The notes beneath the pieces are model-generated. The model was not told the DNA's origin, searched no databases, and was given only the letters and a program-made list of their open reading frames with translations. 64,000 bases of DNA from an uncultured Prevotella sp. (lineage in GTDB: Bacteria; Bacteroidota; Bacteroidia; Bacteroidales; Bacteroidaceae). Within the stretch, counting starts at the first letter, position 1; the number at the start of each line of letters is the position of its first letter. Of this stretch, positions 35,025-44,193 are shown in pieces. The stretch lies in NCBI GenBank assembly GCA_900771975.1, contig CAAGPV010000095.1, positions 14,677-78,676 of the forward strand. Reading direction: 5' to 3'. The translations under genes were made by a program, and so were the position numbers.

Positions 35025-36764
35025 TTATTTGGTTTTTACAACGAGTGTACTGAGATTGAATGAAGCATCCGGTTTGGAAGGGGTAACGGTTTGCCGAGAA
35101 GACTCCAAGCCTGCAGAAAGTGTTTCCCAAGGAACTTCAACAGCACGGTTATCATCGTCATAATTAGACTGAACCTGCTCCTGTTCAACACCAACTACGT
35201 GGGTCAAATCAACACCCCAACGCTTCAAGTCGAAGAAACGATAACCTTCGAAAGCTGTTTCTGTACGACGGAAATCGTTCAAACAGTTCATATAAGGTGT
35301 AGCTTCAGCCGGAATGACATAAGAAGAACTCATACGCTGGGTGAAATCCCAGTTAGCAAAACAGTTTACATTTTCGGGATCTGAATAGTAGTCCTTAAAG
35401 ACACTATTAGTCATAAACTTGGTATAGCCACCAGTTATATAGGCTTTATAATCATCAGCTGAGAGGGTATTAAGCTCGCAGTTCCAATACCATCGAAGGT
35501 CTTGAGCTGCATCTTCATAACGTCCCAACATAATCTTAGCCTCAGCACGGTCCAAGAGCAATGAGTTGGCTGTAAACGCACGATAAATAATATGCGGATA
35601 ACCGATACCAGCAATCTTGTCGGTATATTCGAACTTCTCGTAAATCTTTGTACTTATAAAGCCATAATCATGAGAAGAAGAAGCAAACAACTGACCACTT
35701 ACCAACATCTGTGCAGGACAAATATAACCTCTCCACAAAGGATTAGAAGTGTTGATCATCAATGCAGCACGGGCTGCAGGACCTGCACAAGAGTAGCGAT
35801 AGCCGAAAACACGACGGCTAAGCAACGAATAGGTATCGATAAGCAACAAGTTGTTCTTACGATTTGGATGTTGCCAAGCAGTAGCATAGTCATCAGCTGA
35901 AGAACAATCTTTGAAAGAAGAAAGGTCCATCAACATATTCTGAACACTGGCAGAGTCAGTTCCTAACACCTCGTTAGCATGATCAATCACCTTTTGCCAT
36001 TGATGTGTATAAAGGTAATAACGTGCTGCAAACGCATGAGCTGCATTGGTATTAAAGTGATATTTAGGTGCAGTCTTGAAGTTTACATCGCTGATATTCT
36101 GCAAACCTTCTTCAAGATCCTTGCCAATTTTTGCGTAAACATCGGCAACATTGCCACGATCATATTGCTTAGAAACAACATTTTCAGGCTCAGTTACATA
36201 AGGAACACCTACATCATTTTTGCTGGCTTCGGCATCTTTATAAGCTTTTGAGAAGATATTAACCAACATAAAGTGGTCATAAGCGCGCAAAAGAAGAGCT
36301 TCACCCTTGGCTGCCTTCAACTCAGAAGTTGAACTATCGGCTTTTTCGATATTGTCTATAGCCTGTAGTGCATGGTTGACAGTAGCTATTGAGCTATAAT
36401 AAGCTGACCACAATTGTCCAGGACTGTCATTGTTACCGTAAGAAGCAGTAGAAGCTGGCTCAAAACGGAACAACTGATTGTCCCACAAATTGTAATGACT
36501 GTAATTGTAATGAGACAGAATCTGCTTATCGTTAGGGCTTGATGGAAGGTGAGGAGCCTGGTTGTCAATGATGTTATCACTCGACAACTCACCTATCCAT
36601 GCAGGATTTGACTCCGGATAGGCAGACACCAAAAGACTTAACACCTTGTCTGGAGAGTCAATCTCTGTACGCTCATCGGGCACAGTATCCAAGAAGTCGC
36701 TGCACGAGGTGAAAGCAACGGCACCCATACCCAATAATAGTGATATATATTTAATTGATTTCAT
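35025..36764 (-). CDS. RagB/SusD family nutrient-binding lipoprotein
   Basis: From ATG 36764 the product has 579 residues (MKSIKYISLLLGMGAVAFTSC, lipidated Cys at about 21). SusD-type TPR helices follow (AIDNIEKADSSTSELKAAKGE, ALLLRAYDHFMLVNIFSKAY, HAFAARYYLYTHQWQKVIDHA), and the C-terminal RRTETAFEGYRFFDLKRWG is a SusD signature. It forms the substrate-binding lid on the SusC barrel encoded immediately upstream. An upstream in-frame ATG at 36797 lies close to the SusC stop and would put 11 polar residues before the signal peptide, so it is rejected. Confidence 0.95.
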   Translation of the reverse strand: MKSIKYISLLLGMGAVAFTSCSDFLDTVPDERTEIDSPDKVLSLLVSAYPESNPAWIGELSSDNIIDNQAPHLPSSPNDKQILSHYNYSHYNLWDNQLFRFEPASTASYGNNDSPGQLWSAYYSSIATVNHALQAIDNIEKADSSTSELKAAKGEALLLRAYDHFMLVNIFSKAYKDAEASKNDVGVPYVTEPENVVSKQYDRGNVADVYAKIGKDLEEGLQNISDVNFKTAPKYHFNTNAAHAFAARYYLYTHQWQKVIDHANEVLGTDSASVQNMLMDLSSFKDCSSADDYATAWQHPNRKNNLLLIDTYSLLSRRVFGYRYSCAGPAARAALMINTSNPLWRGYICPAQMLVSGQLFASSSHDYGFISTKIYEKFEYTDKIAGIGYPHIIYRAFTANSLLLDRAEAKIMLGRYEDAAQDLRWYWNCELNTLSADDYKAYITGGYTKFMTNSVFKDYYSDPENVNCFANWDFTQRMSSSYVIPAEATPYMNCLNDFRRTETAFEGYRFFDLKRWGVDLTHVVGVEQEQVQSNYDDDNRAVEVPWETLSAGLESSRQTVTPSKPDASFNLSTLVVKTK

Positions 36765-36818
36765 AAATGGTTTTCTTTTCTTAATCGGTTGAAACAATTA
36801 TACTATTGACGCATTACA

Positions 36819-39800
36819 TTAGAGGCCAAGGCGGACAGTTAATGTGAACTGCTTTGACAATGGCGTTGCAACACCACCTGAGTTTACGAACTCTGGATCT
36901 TGACCATTCAACTTATCATCAGCATAAATCAAGAAGAGGTTGGTTGCATCCAGTTTCAGAGAACAAGTGTTTAAGCCAATCTTGTTGATGAGTTTCGGAG
37001 AGAAATCGTAGGTTAAAGAAATATCTTTCATACGAACGAAGCCTCCGTCGGCAACACGAGCAGAACTGTAGTTGTATGCATTATAAGCAACTGACAATGA
37101 GTTGTCGTTATAATATTGACGTACAGAAGCAATAGCTGGAATGGTAGTTACCTTTTCATCACCTGGCATTACCCAACGGTTCTTAAACTCTTTAGGCATA
37201 GCGCTCATATCAGAGTAAGAAGATGAGAAGACAGGATCAAGACGAAGCTTGTTTCCGAACGAATAGGTAATGAACACATTCAGACGCCAATTCTTCCAAC
37301 GCAGTGTGTTATTAAGACCTCCATTGGTGGTAGGCTCAGTAGGACCTTCATACTTCAAGAAGTCAAGTTTTTGGAATTCTTGGAAGTTAAGGTCGGTTGT
37401 TGTCACCTCACCATTCTCGTTGATGACCTGAGGAATACCCTCGTCATTCAAACCAACAAAAGGAATAGAGAAGAGTGAACGGTGAGGATAGCCTTTACGG
37501 ATATTGGCACCAGAGTTGTAAACCAAGTTAATAACATTGGCCTGGCTAAGCACATCCTTAATAGTGGTCTTGGTATAAGCAAATGTCAAGTCGGTTGTCC
37601 AGTCGAAGTCCTTTGATTGAATGTTGCGAGTAGACAAGGTTGCTTCAACACCATGAGAACGCATGGAAGCCACATTAGCAAACTTACGGATTTCACCACC
37701 GGCACCTTGGGTGTTTACATAACCCATCAAATCGTAGTTGTTACGCCAATACCAGTCTGTGGTAAGGTTGATGCGGTTGTTGAAGAAACCGAAGTCATAA
37801 CCGATGTTGAACTCTTTCTTCTTCTCATATGTAAGATCTGAGTTGGCAAGTTGTGACAAATAGATGTAAGACTCTTGTTGATCACCCTGTGGACGCCACT
37901 TGATACCAGAGCGATAGATTGGCAACGCATTAGAAGCAGTAGTTTGCTCACCTACCAAAGAATAGCTCAAGCGCAATGATCCGTGAGAAAGCCAATAGTT
38001 GTGCTTAGCTGCCCACTTCTTAAACCACTCTTCTTCATGTGCGTTCCATGCACCAGAAATATTCCAAGTAGGCAACCAACGAGCATTGTTAGACTTACCC
38101 AACTGGTTAGAACCATCATAACGACCTGTCACACTGAAAGTGTAACGACCTTTATAAGAATAGCTCAAGAATGCGAAATAAGCCAAACGACGGTTCCATG
38201 ACTTGTTGTAATAAACGCGTTCAAGGCCTTCCTCTTTAGCCTGCTTGTAGAAAGCAGTAGGAAGAGACTGTAAACGGCTATTAGCATAGTCGATACCATA
38301 CTCTGCATCGTGGCGAGAATCATAGTCTGCACGGTTAGCTTCCATACCAGCAAGGGCATTGAAGATGTGGGTATCATTCCAAGTATTGTCATAACGAACA
38401 GTTCCACGGAAGTCGAGCTGGGTAACAGCGTTCTCGTCCATAATGTTGATACCACCTGTTGGCATTACCGAAACTGGCAATGAGTTGGGCTGGTCTGGGT
38501 CAGTGTACAAGAAAGAGTTACTATACATTACGTTAGGATCGTCAACACCAGCGCGATAAGCTTCAGCCTGGTTTGAGTGGTTCATAACGATATGTTCACG
38601 GGAAGAACGCATTGTACGATAGTCGCCCAAGACGTTAACCTCAACATGCTTGATGGGCTTCCAGGTAAGTTCACCTTGGAATTTAATATCATGTACATTA
38701 ATATCTATGTAGTTGTTGGCCAACTCATTGAAGATATTGAAAGATGCATAGTTACGTTTATAGGTTCCATAAGGGTCAAGCGTACGGGATGTATTCAACG
38801 AATAGCTGAATGGGTTGATATCGAAATCACGACTAACCTCACCACTTACAGGGTCAACGCTCTGATTCAACGTACCAGGAGCACGTTGTTTACGATAGCT
38901 CGCATTGGTACGCAAAGTCACGCTAAGTGTTTTGCTCAGATTGAAAGAAGCGTTCATCACACCTGTATAACGTTCTACTTTACTGTCATCTGTCCATCCC
39001 GGGTCGTTGTAAGCAGAAAGAGATGCGTACAAGTTTGCCTTATCAGTACCTGTACTTACGCTGACAGAGTGGTTCTGAGTAAGATTGTTATGGAACAACA
39101 AATCAAACCAATCGGTGTTACGGAACTCTGCTTGCTGCAAGTAAGCGTTCATTGCCGACTGTGTATAAGGAAGTCCAAACTGACCATTGGTCTTGTTGTA
39201 AGTATCAATTTCGTTATACATTTTACCATAAAGGCCTGAAGTTGAACCGTTTACCAACGATGCCATTTCGAGCCATCCCTTAGCAGCCATTTCCTTATAG
39301 ATACCCATTTGCTCCTGGGAGTTACAAATATTGTAGTTGCTATAGCTTGGTTTCAAGCGGTAAGAGAACTCACCTGTATAGTTGATGGAGCTACGACCAG
39401 CACGTCCTTTCTTGGTTGTAATAACGACAACGCCTGCCATTGCACGCGCACCATATATAGAAGTAGCAGAACCATCCTTAAGAACTTGGAAGCTTTCGAT
39501 ATCATCTGGGTTCAAACCTGCGATAGCATTGGAAATCAAGGTGGTAGCATCACCAGACGACAAATCGTCTGCACTCACCTTAACAGCGTCTTCCATGATA
39601 ACACCATCAACCACCCAAAGAGGGCTCGAGCTACCATAGATAGACGTAGCACCACGTACACGTATCTTAGGAGCCGTACCGAATGTTCCCGAAACATTTT
39701 CCAACTGAACACCGGCAATACGTCCTTCAAGACCACGAGTTACATCGGCAATACCGTCCAGACGTGCCTTATCGGCATCCACCTTAGTGGTTGCACCAGT

Positions 39801-40154
39801 AAACAGGCGCTTGTCTTGTTTCATAATACCTGTTACAACGACATCCTCAAGGGTATGAGCATCTTGTTCTGGTTTGAGAACAATCTTCAAATTGGCTCCA
39901 CCCTTAACCGTTTGGGTCTTCATACCAATGTAGCTGATGACCAAAACAGGGTTGCTTACATCTGTTGTAATCGAAAATTTACCGTCAATGTCGGTTGCTT
40001 CGCCCACCTTGGTTCCCTGCACAACGACAGAAGCACCAATGACAGGTTCATTATCTTCCGAAGAATAGACGGTTCCTGAAACTGTGGTTTGAGCCAAGGC
40101 CATTCCTATCGACAGGAACAAACTGGCCAATACCAGGCTTAGTCTTTTTCCCAT
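36819..40154 (-). CDS. SusC/RagA family TonB-dependent outer-membrane transporter
   Basis: The 1111-residue product has a signal peptide (MGKRLSLVLASLFLSIGMALA), a carboxypeptidase-regulatory-like N-terminal domain (VSGTVYSSEDNEPVIGASVV), the SusC signature DVVVTGIMKQDKRLFTGAT, a plug domain (GIADVTRGLEGRIAGVQLEN; GSATSIYGARAMAGVVVIT) and a long barrel ending FTLTVRLGL with a terminal aromatic/Leu strand. It imports oligomers bound by the SusD partner, powered by TonB/ExbBD. No glycan-degrading enzyme is encoded nearby but several proteases are, so peptides are the more likely substrate. It is the first gene of the operon. Confidence 0.96.
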   Translation of the reverse strand: MGKRLSLVLASLFLSIGMALAQTTVSGTVYSSEDNEPVIGASVVVQGTKVGEATDIDGKFSITTDVSNPVLVISYIGMKTQTVKGGANLKIVLKPEQDAHTLEDVVVTGIMKQDKRLFTGATTKVDADKARLDGIADVTRGLEGRIAGVQLENVSGTFGTAPKIRVRGATSIYGSSSPLWVVDGVIMEDAVKVSADDLSSGDATTLISNAIAGLNPDDIESFQVLKDGSATSIYGARAMAGVVVITTKKGRAGRSSINYTGEFSYRLKPSYSNYNICNSQEQMGIYKEMAAKGWLEMASLVNGSTSGLYGKMYNEIDTYNKTNGQFGLPYTQSAMNAYLQQAEFRNTDWFDLLFHNNLTQNHSVSVSTGTDKANLYASLSAYNDPGWTDDSKVERYTGVMNASFNLSKTLSVTLRTNASYRKQRAPGTLNQSVDPVSGEVSRDFDINPFSYSLNTSRTLDPYGTYKRNYASFNIFNELANNYIDINVHDIKFQGELTWKPIKHVEVNVLGDYRTMRSSREHIVMNHSNQAEAYRAGVDDPNVMYSNSFLYTDPDQPNSLPVSVMPTGGINIMDENAVTQLDFRGTVRYDNTWNDTHIFNALAGMEANRADYDSRHDAEYGIDYANSRLQSLPTAFYKQAKEEGLERVYYNKSWNRRLAYFAFLSYSYKGRYTFSVTGRYDGSNQLGKSNNARWLPTWNISGAWNAHEEEWFKKWAAKHNYWLSHGSLRLSYSLVGEQTTASNALPIYRSGIKWRPQGDQQESYIYLSQLANSDLTYEKKKEFNIGYDFGFFNNRINLTTDWYWRNNYDLMGYVNTQGAGGEIRKFANVASMRSHGVEATLSTRNIQSKDFDWTTDLTFAYTKTTIKDVLSQANVINLVYNSGANIRKGYPHRSLFSIPFVGLNDEGIPQVINENGEVTTTDLNFQEFQKLDFLKYEGPTEPTTNGGLNNTLRWKNWRLNVFITYSFGNKLRLDPVFSSSYSDMSAMPKEFKNRWVMPGDEKVTTIPAIASVRQYYNDNSLSVAYNAYNYSSARVADGGFVRMKDISLTYDFSPKLINKIGLNTCSLKLDATNLFLIYADDKLNGQDPEFVNSGGVATPLSKQFTLTVRLGL

Positions 40155-40207
40155 AAAAAACCTCTAAATTATTTTTGATACTTTAAATTACTTTCTAATA
40201 CGGGGTA

Positions 40208-40215
40208 CAAAATTA
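40208..40215 (-). promoter_or_regulatory. -7 box for the SusC/D operon
   Basis: TAATTTTG on the minus strand, 53 bases before the SusC ATG. No anti-sigma/ECF sigma or hybrid two-component gene adjoins the operon, so its inducer is not evident. Confidence 0.55.
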
Positions 40216-40352
40216 CAACATTTCTGTCAAAACACCACAATTTTCTAAAAGAAAATGCAAATTCTGTTAGTTAAAACCAATTATTTAGCACAAATGGCTA
40301 AGATAAAAAGAGAAAAGTTGCACTTTATATACAAAAAAGTAGGAATAGAAAA

Positions 40353-40372
40353 GGGACGCTTTTGAGCGTCCC
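40353..40372 (-). terminator. Terminator of the rsmI-lipoprotein operon
   Basis: GGGACGCT and AGCGTCCC form an 8-bp stem with a 4-base loop. On the minus strand it is followed by TTTTC and soon ACTTTTTTG. Confidence 0.85.
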
Positions 40373-40403
40373 TATATATAATAATGTATTATACCTTATT
40401 ATA

Positions 40404-41306
40404 TTACTTCACTTGAACTACAAGATATTTGCTTGTGCTCCAGAAGTTCTGTGGGTCATTAATGCGGAGAACAAACTGTCCGTTGGTATCCTTTGTCAGC
40501 GAATAACTGCTTGAAGGGTGGGAAGTAAGTATCTTTGCAGACGTGCTATAGAGGCGTATTTCCTTATTTACGCGAATATCTATCTTCGTGAAATAGTTTT
40601 TGTTGAAACCTCCCTGAAGCACTTTTCCGTCAGCAAGAATGCGTTGTTGCTTCAGTTCTTTTTTTGTTCCAAAGACATACCATGCCGTATTCAGCTGCTT
40701 GTCTTGATTGGAAATAGTCTGAGCTTTTTCGCTATTTTCGTTCTGTAGGTGCTCTTTCTCGGTGGTAAGATTTGTTTTTTCTGTGGTTAAGGCATTCACG
40801 CTTTGATTGAGGTTAGCCACATCAGAGTTCAACCCCGTGATTGTCTCATCGAGTTCTGCAATATGAATATTCTTTGCTTCCAGCTCCGAACGTAGCTTTT
40901 TCAACTCTACATCCTTCTGAGACAGTTGTGCCATCAGGTTTTCAATGGTCTTACGCATCTGGTCTCCCTTAAATCCTGTTTCGCGCAACTGCTGCTGCAA
41001 CTTCTTTATCAGTTCTCTGTTTTCCTGCATACGTTGGGCGATAAACTGGATATTTTCCTTAATCTGGGCAGTTTTGTCTGCGCCCTCGCCCGCCTTGGCA
41101 ATGGTGACGCGTTGTTCAGCAGCGTTGATTTCTGCGAAACCTTGCTGAATATCATTCAGCGTTCCCATCATATCGTTGATTTCGTTGTCGCGAGCCTCAA
41201 CGATGGATCGCAAAGAATCGTTCTGCAACTGGGCCGGATTGGTTTTTCCTTCCTTACATGCAACAAGTGTAACAACACAAAGAGCAAGAATTACAACCTT
41301 TTTCAT
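40404..41306 (-). CDS. Coiled-coil lipoprotein of unknown function
   Basis: The 300-residue product has a lipobox (LCVVTLVACKEG, Cys at 17). A long coiled coil follows from about residue 30 to 200 with many Leu/Ile/Glu/Gln/Lys heptads (IQFIAQRMQENRELIKKLQQ, LRSELEAKNIHIAELDETI, LTTEKTNLTTEKEHLQNE). The C-terminal part is beta-rich (AWYVFGTKKELKQQRILADG, YFTKIDIRVNKEIRLYSTSA, RINDPQNFWSTSKYLVVQV). It is exported and probably periplasmic; a structural or scaffold role is a guess. Its start overlaps the rsmI stop by 4 bases, so it is the second gene of that operon. Confidence 0.8.
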   Translation of the reverse strand: MKKVVILALCVVTLVACKEGKTNPAQLQNDSLRSIVEARDNEINDMMGTLNDIQQGFAEINAAEQRVTIAKAGEGADKTAQIKENIQFIAQRMQENRELIKKLQQQLRETGFKGDQMRKTIENLMAQLSQKDVELKKLRSELEAKNIHIAELDETITGLNSDVANLNQSVNALTTEKTNLTTEKEHLQNENSEKAQTISNQDKQLNTAWYVFGTKKELKQQRILADGKVLQGGFNKNYFTKIDIRVNKEIRLYSTSAKILTSHPSSSYSLTKDTNGQFVLRINDPQNFWSTSKYLVVQVK

Positions 41307-42028
41307 AACTTCTCGAATTTATCGTTTTTATTTTTTTCTGACTTACGTTTTTTAACTTCAGGACAACCTGCCAAAACTATGACAAACTCGCCGCGTGGTT
41401 CAGTTTCACGGAAATGGGCTATGACTTCTTCCAATGTTCCACGCACACTTTGTTCGTGTATCTTGGAAATTTCTCGGCAACAACTTACCTGCCGGTCTGG
41501 TCCAAAAACCTCAGCAAACTGTTGGAGAGTTTTCAAGACCCGATAGGGAGATTCATAGAAAATCATCGTTCGGGTCTCTTCCTGCAAAGCCGACAAACGC
41601 GTTGCCCTTCCCTTCTTTTGTGGCAAGAATCCCTCAAAGCAAAAACGATCGCACGGCAAGCCCGAGGAGACCAATGCTGGTACAAATGCTGTGGCCCCTG
41701 GCAAGGTCTGAACCGTAACCCCTGCAGCCACAGCTTCGCGGGTCAAGTAAAAGCCAGGGTCGCTGATGCCAGGCGTTCCGGCATCACTTATAAGGGCAAT
41801 GGTCTGTCCTGCCTTCAATCGTTCTACGATGCCGGAAGCCGTTCCGTGTTCGTTGAACTTGTGATGAGCAACCAAATGGTTCTTAATATCAAAATGTTTA
41901 AGCAAGACACTCGAAGTGCGCGTATCTTCAGCAAGCACCAAGTCGGCTTCCTTCAAGACACGGATGGCGCGTAGCGTCATATCCTCCATATTTCCCACAG
42001 GAGTGGGTACAAGATAAAGTATGCCCAT
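41303..42028 (-). CDS. rsmI: 16S rRNA (cytidine1402-2'-O)-methyltransferase
   Basis: RsmI methylates the 2'-OH of C1402 at the ribosomal P site using SAM. From ATG 42028 the product starts MGILYLVPTPVGNMEDMTLR, the family start. Further motifs are LAEDTRTS, HHKFNEH, ALISDAGTPGISDPG (the tetrapyrrole-methylase SAM loop), LPGATAFVPALVSSGLPCDRF, YESPYRV and CREISKIHE. The open frame extends 8 codons upstream, but that part is not family-like. Confidence 0.96.
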   Translation of the reverse strand: MGILYLVPTPVGNMEDMTLRAIRVLKEADLVLAEDTRTSSVLLKHFDIKNHLVAHHKFNEHGTASGIVERLKAGQTIALISDAGTPGISDPGFYLTREAVAAGVTVQTLPGATAFVPALVSSGLPCDRFCFEGFLPQKKGRATRLSALQEETRTMIFYESPYRVLKTLQQFAEVFGPDRQVSCCREISKIHEQSVRGTLEEVIAHFRETEPRGEFVIVLAGCPEVKKRKSEKNKNDKFEKL

Positions 42029-42109
42029 ATATACGCTACAAAGGTAAGTCAAATAATCATAATCGGCAAAATATTCAATCTTTTCTTTGCAATTTTTAAA
42101 ACGGATTTG

Positions 42110-42117
42110 TAATTTTG
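42110..42117 (+). promoter_or_regulatory. -7 box for tdk
   Basis: TAATTTTG followed by C, 49 bases before the tdk ATG at 42167. Confidence 0.6.
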
Positions 42118-42166
42118 CAATTCATTGTCGAAGGCCTTTTCTTCGACTGTAACTATAGATTTTATC

Positions 42167-42754
42167 ATGAATTTAACAGATAGCACATCGGGCGAGCGCC
42201 ATCATCAAGGACGAATAGAAGTGATTTGCGGTTCTATGTTTTCAGGAAAGACGGAAGAACTCATACGCCGCATGAAACGGGCGGAGTTTGCTCGACAACG
42301 CGTAGAGATATTCAAGCCGTCTATTGACACCCGTTATTCAGACGTTGACGTCATCAGCCACGACCACAATTCTATTCCTTCCACCCCCGTAGACTCGTCA
42401 GCCACCATCCTCTTACTGTCTTCCGACATCGAAGTTGTCGGCATCGACGAAGCTCAGTTTTTTGACAACGGACTTATAGACGTCTGCAACCAGTTGGCCA
42501 ACAACGGCATACGCGTGATTGTAGCCGGGCTGGACATGGACTATCGCGGAAACCCCTTTGGCCCCATTCCTGGCCTTTGCGCCATTGCAGACGAGGTGAC
42601 AAAGGTGCACGCCATCTGTGTTCGTTGTGGCGCCCTGGCCTACATCAGCCACCGTTTGGTAAACAACGACAAGCGAGTGTTGCTGGGCGAGAAAGACGAA
42701 TACGAACCCTTGTGCCGGCAATGCTATCAAAAATCACTCGAAGAAAACCAATAA
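42167..42754 (+). CDS. tdk: Thymidine kinase
   Basis: Tdk phosphorylates thymidine in nucleoside salvage. From ATG 42167 the 195-residue product has the P-loop CGSMFSGKTEELIRR, DTRYSD, GIDEAQFFD (Walker B/catalytic), GLDMDYRGNPFGPIP and the lasso with two zinc Cys pairs (ICVRCGA and LCRQC). Residues added by the upstream TTG at 42125 are not family-like. The PerM-like gene follows 16 bases after the stop. Confidence 0.96.
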   Translation: MNLTDSTSGERHHQGRIEVICGSMFSGKTEELIRRMKRAEFARQRVEIFKPSIDTRYSDVDVISHDHNSIPSTPVDSSATILLLSSDIEVVGIDEAQFFDNGLIDVCNQLANNGIRVIVAGLDMDYRGNPFGPIPGLCAIADEVTKVHAICVRCGALAYISHRLVNNDKRVLLGEKDEYEPLCRQCYQKSLEENQ

Positions 42755-42770
42755 TAAACATCATAAAACG

Positions 42771-43871
42771 ATGAAACAGGAAATCACTTTTGACAGATTC
42801 ATCCGTTGGACGCTGGCTGCCTTAGGCATTCTTGCTGGGTTTTTCATAACAAAATCACTCAGCGGCGTCTTGCTGCCGTTCTTTATTGCATGGCTTTTTG
42901 CCTATCTGCTCTACCCCATCGTCAAGTTTGTGCAATACAAACTGCACGTTCCCACTCGCGCATTGTCCATCATAATAACACTAACATTTGTCTTTGCCGT
43001 GATAGGAGGTATCATCTATCTGATTATTCCCCCGATGATTGAGCAATTTTCAAAGCTTAGCGAAATCGTTAGCCGCTACATTCACGATAGCACAAACACC
43101 AACAATATCACTCAATACATCAAGAACTGGCTGTCTGAAAACCAAACTGCAGTGGAGCGTTTCTTCCGCAGTCCAGACTTCACAGACGCCGTCAAGAGCA
43201 CTATGCCAAAGGTGTTTGCCTTTTTGAGCGAAACCGCCAACATTATTCTTAGCATCATTGCTTCATGCATCACCTTATTATATATGTTCTTTATTCTGCT
43301 CGACTATGAGTATCTCACAGAGAACTGGCCTCGCATCTTCCCCAAAAAGAACCGGCATTTTTGGCAAGTGCTGATGAAAGATGTGGAACGAGAGCTCAAC
43401 AACTATATACGCGGACAAGGATTGGTAGCACTTTGCATGGGCATCATGTTTTGCATTGGCTTCACCATCATCGGCTTCCCGATGGCCATTGGCATGGGCA
43501 TCCTTATCGGTCTGCTCGATCTTGTGCCTTATCTGCACACCTTTGCACTGATTCCCACTGCTTTTTTGGCGTTGTTGAAAGCCGCTGATACAGGGCAGAA
43601 CTTTTGGGTTATCTTCGGACTGGCGGTGCTTGTGTTTGTTGTTGTACAAATCATCACCGACATGATTGTTACCCCAAAAGTGATGGGAAAGGCCATGGGA
43701 CTCAACCCTGCCATCCTTCTTTTGAGCCTATCGGTATGGGGCGCCCTGTTGGGATTTATCGGACTGATTGTTGCATTGCCGCTCACCACACTCATCATTG
43801 CCTACTGGCAACGCTATGTAACTAAAGAAAGTCCAGAAGAAACCGACCCTGCCACAACAGCACAAGAGTAG
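42771..43871 (+). CDS. AI-2E/PerM family membrane protein
   Basis: The 366-residue product has about eight hydrophobic segments, with family signatures LLPFFIAWLFAYLLYPIVKF near the N-terminus and LDLVPYLHTFALIPTAFLA, VVQIITDMIVTPKVMGKAMG and LNPAILLLSLSVWGALLGFI in the C-terminal half. Some members are linked to AI-2 export (TqsA), others to sodium/proton antiport or unknown solutes. luxS is present 37 kb away, but the name does not prove AI-2 transport. It is probably co-transcribed with tdk. Confidence 0.85.
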   Translation: MKQEITFDRFIRWTLAALGILAGFFITKSLSGVLLPFFIAWLFAYLLYPIVKFVQYKLHVPTRALSIIITLTFVFAVIGGIIYLIIPPMIEQFSKLSEIVSRYIHDSTNTNNITQYIKNWLSENQTAVERFFRSPDFTDAVKSTMPKVFAFLSETANIILSIIASCITLLYMFFILLDYEYLTENWPRIFPKKNRHFWQVLMKDVERELNNYIRGQGLVALCMGIMFCIGFTIIGFPMAIGMGILIGLLDLVPYLHTFALIPTAFLALLKAADTGQNFWVIFGLAVLVFVVVQIITDMIVTPKVMGKAMGLNPAILLLSLSVWGALLGFIGLIVALPLTTLIIAYWQRYVTKESPEETDPATTAQE

Positions 43872-44193
43872 AACAAATTCTTAAACGGCACTGGCCGAAA
43901 AATCATTTATCCAACTCTTCCACAACAAAACGGGCGGAGCCTGCATCCTGCAAGTTCCGCCCTACTTAGAAAAAAACAAACCATAAGATGTTAATCCCAT
44001 CGTGAATTGTAGTGCAACCATTGGTTGTTTTCCTCATTTCCTTCATCTTCATCGAAGGACCAACCATTTTCTCCGTTACATTTTTTTGTCAGCCAAGGAC
44101 GAATTAAAGCATTTCTGAAGACAAAAAAAGTGCTAAACTTGTAGGTTTCACAGAATAGTCGTAGCTTTACACTCCATCATTCAACATTCCCAT
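43872..44193. other. Intergenic region with one hairpin
   Basis: A hairpin GGGCGGA/TCCGCCC (43932-43962) with an inner CTGCA/TGCA pairing lies 60 bases after the PerM-like gene. It lacks a T run rightward, so it is a weak terminator candidate. No open frame or clear -7 box is seen in the rest. Confidence 0.5.
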
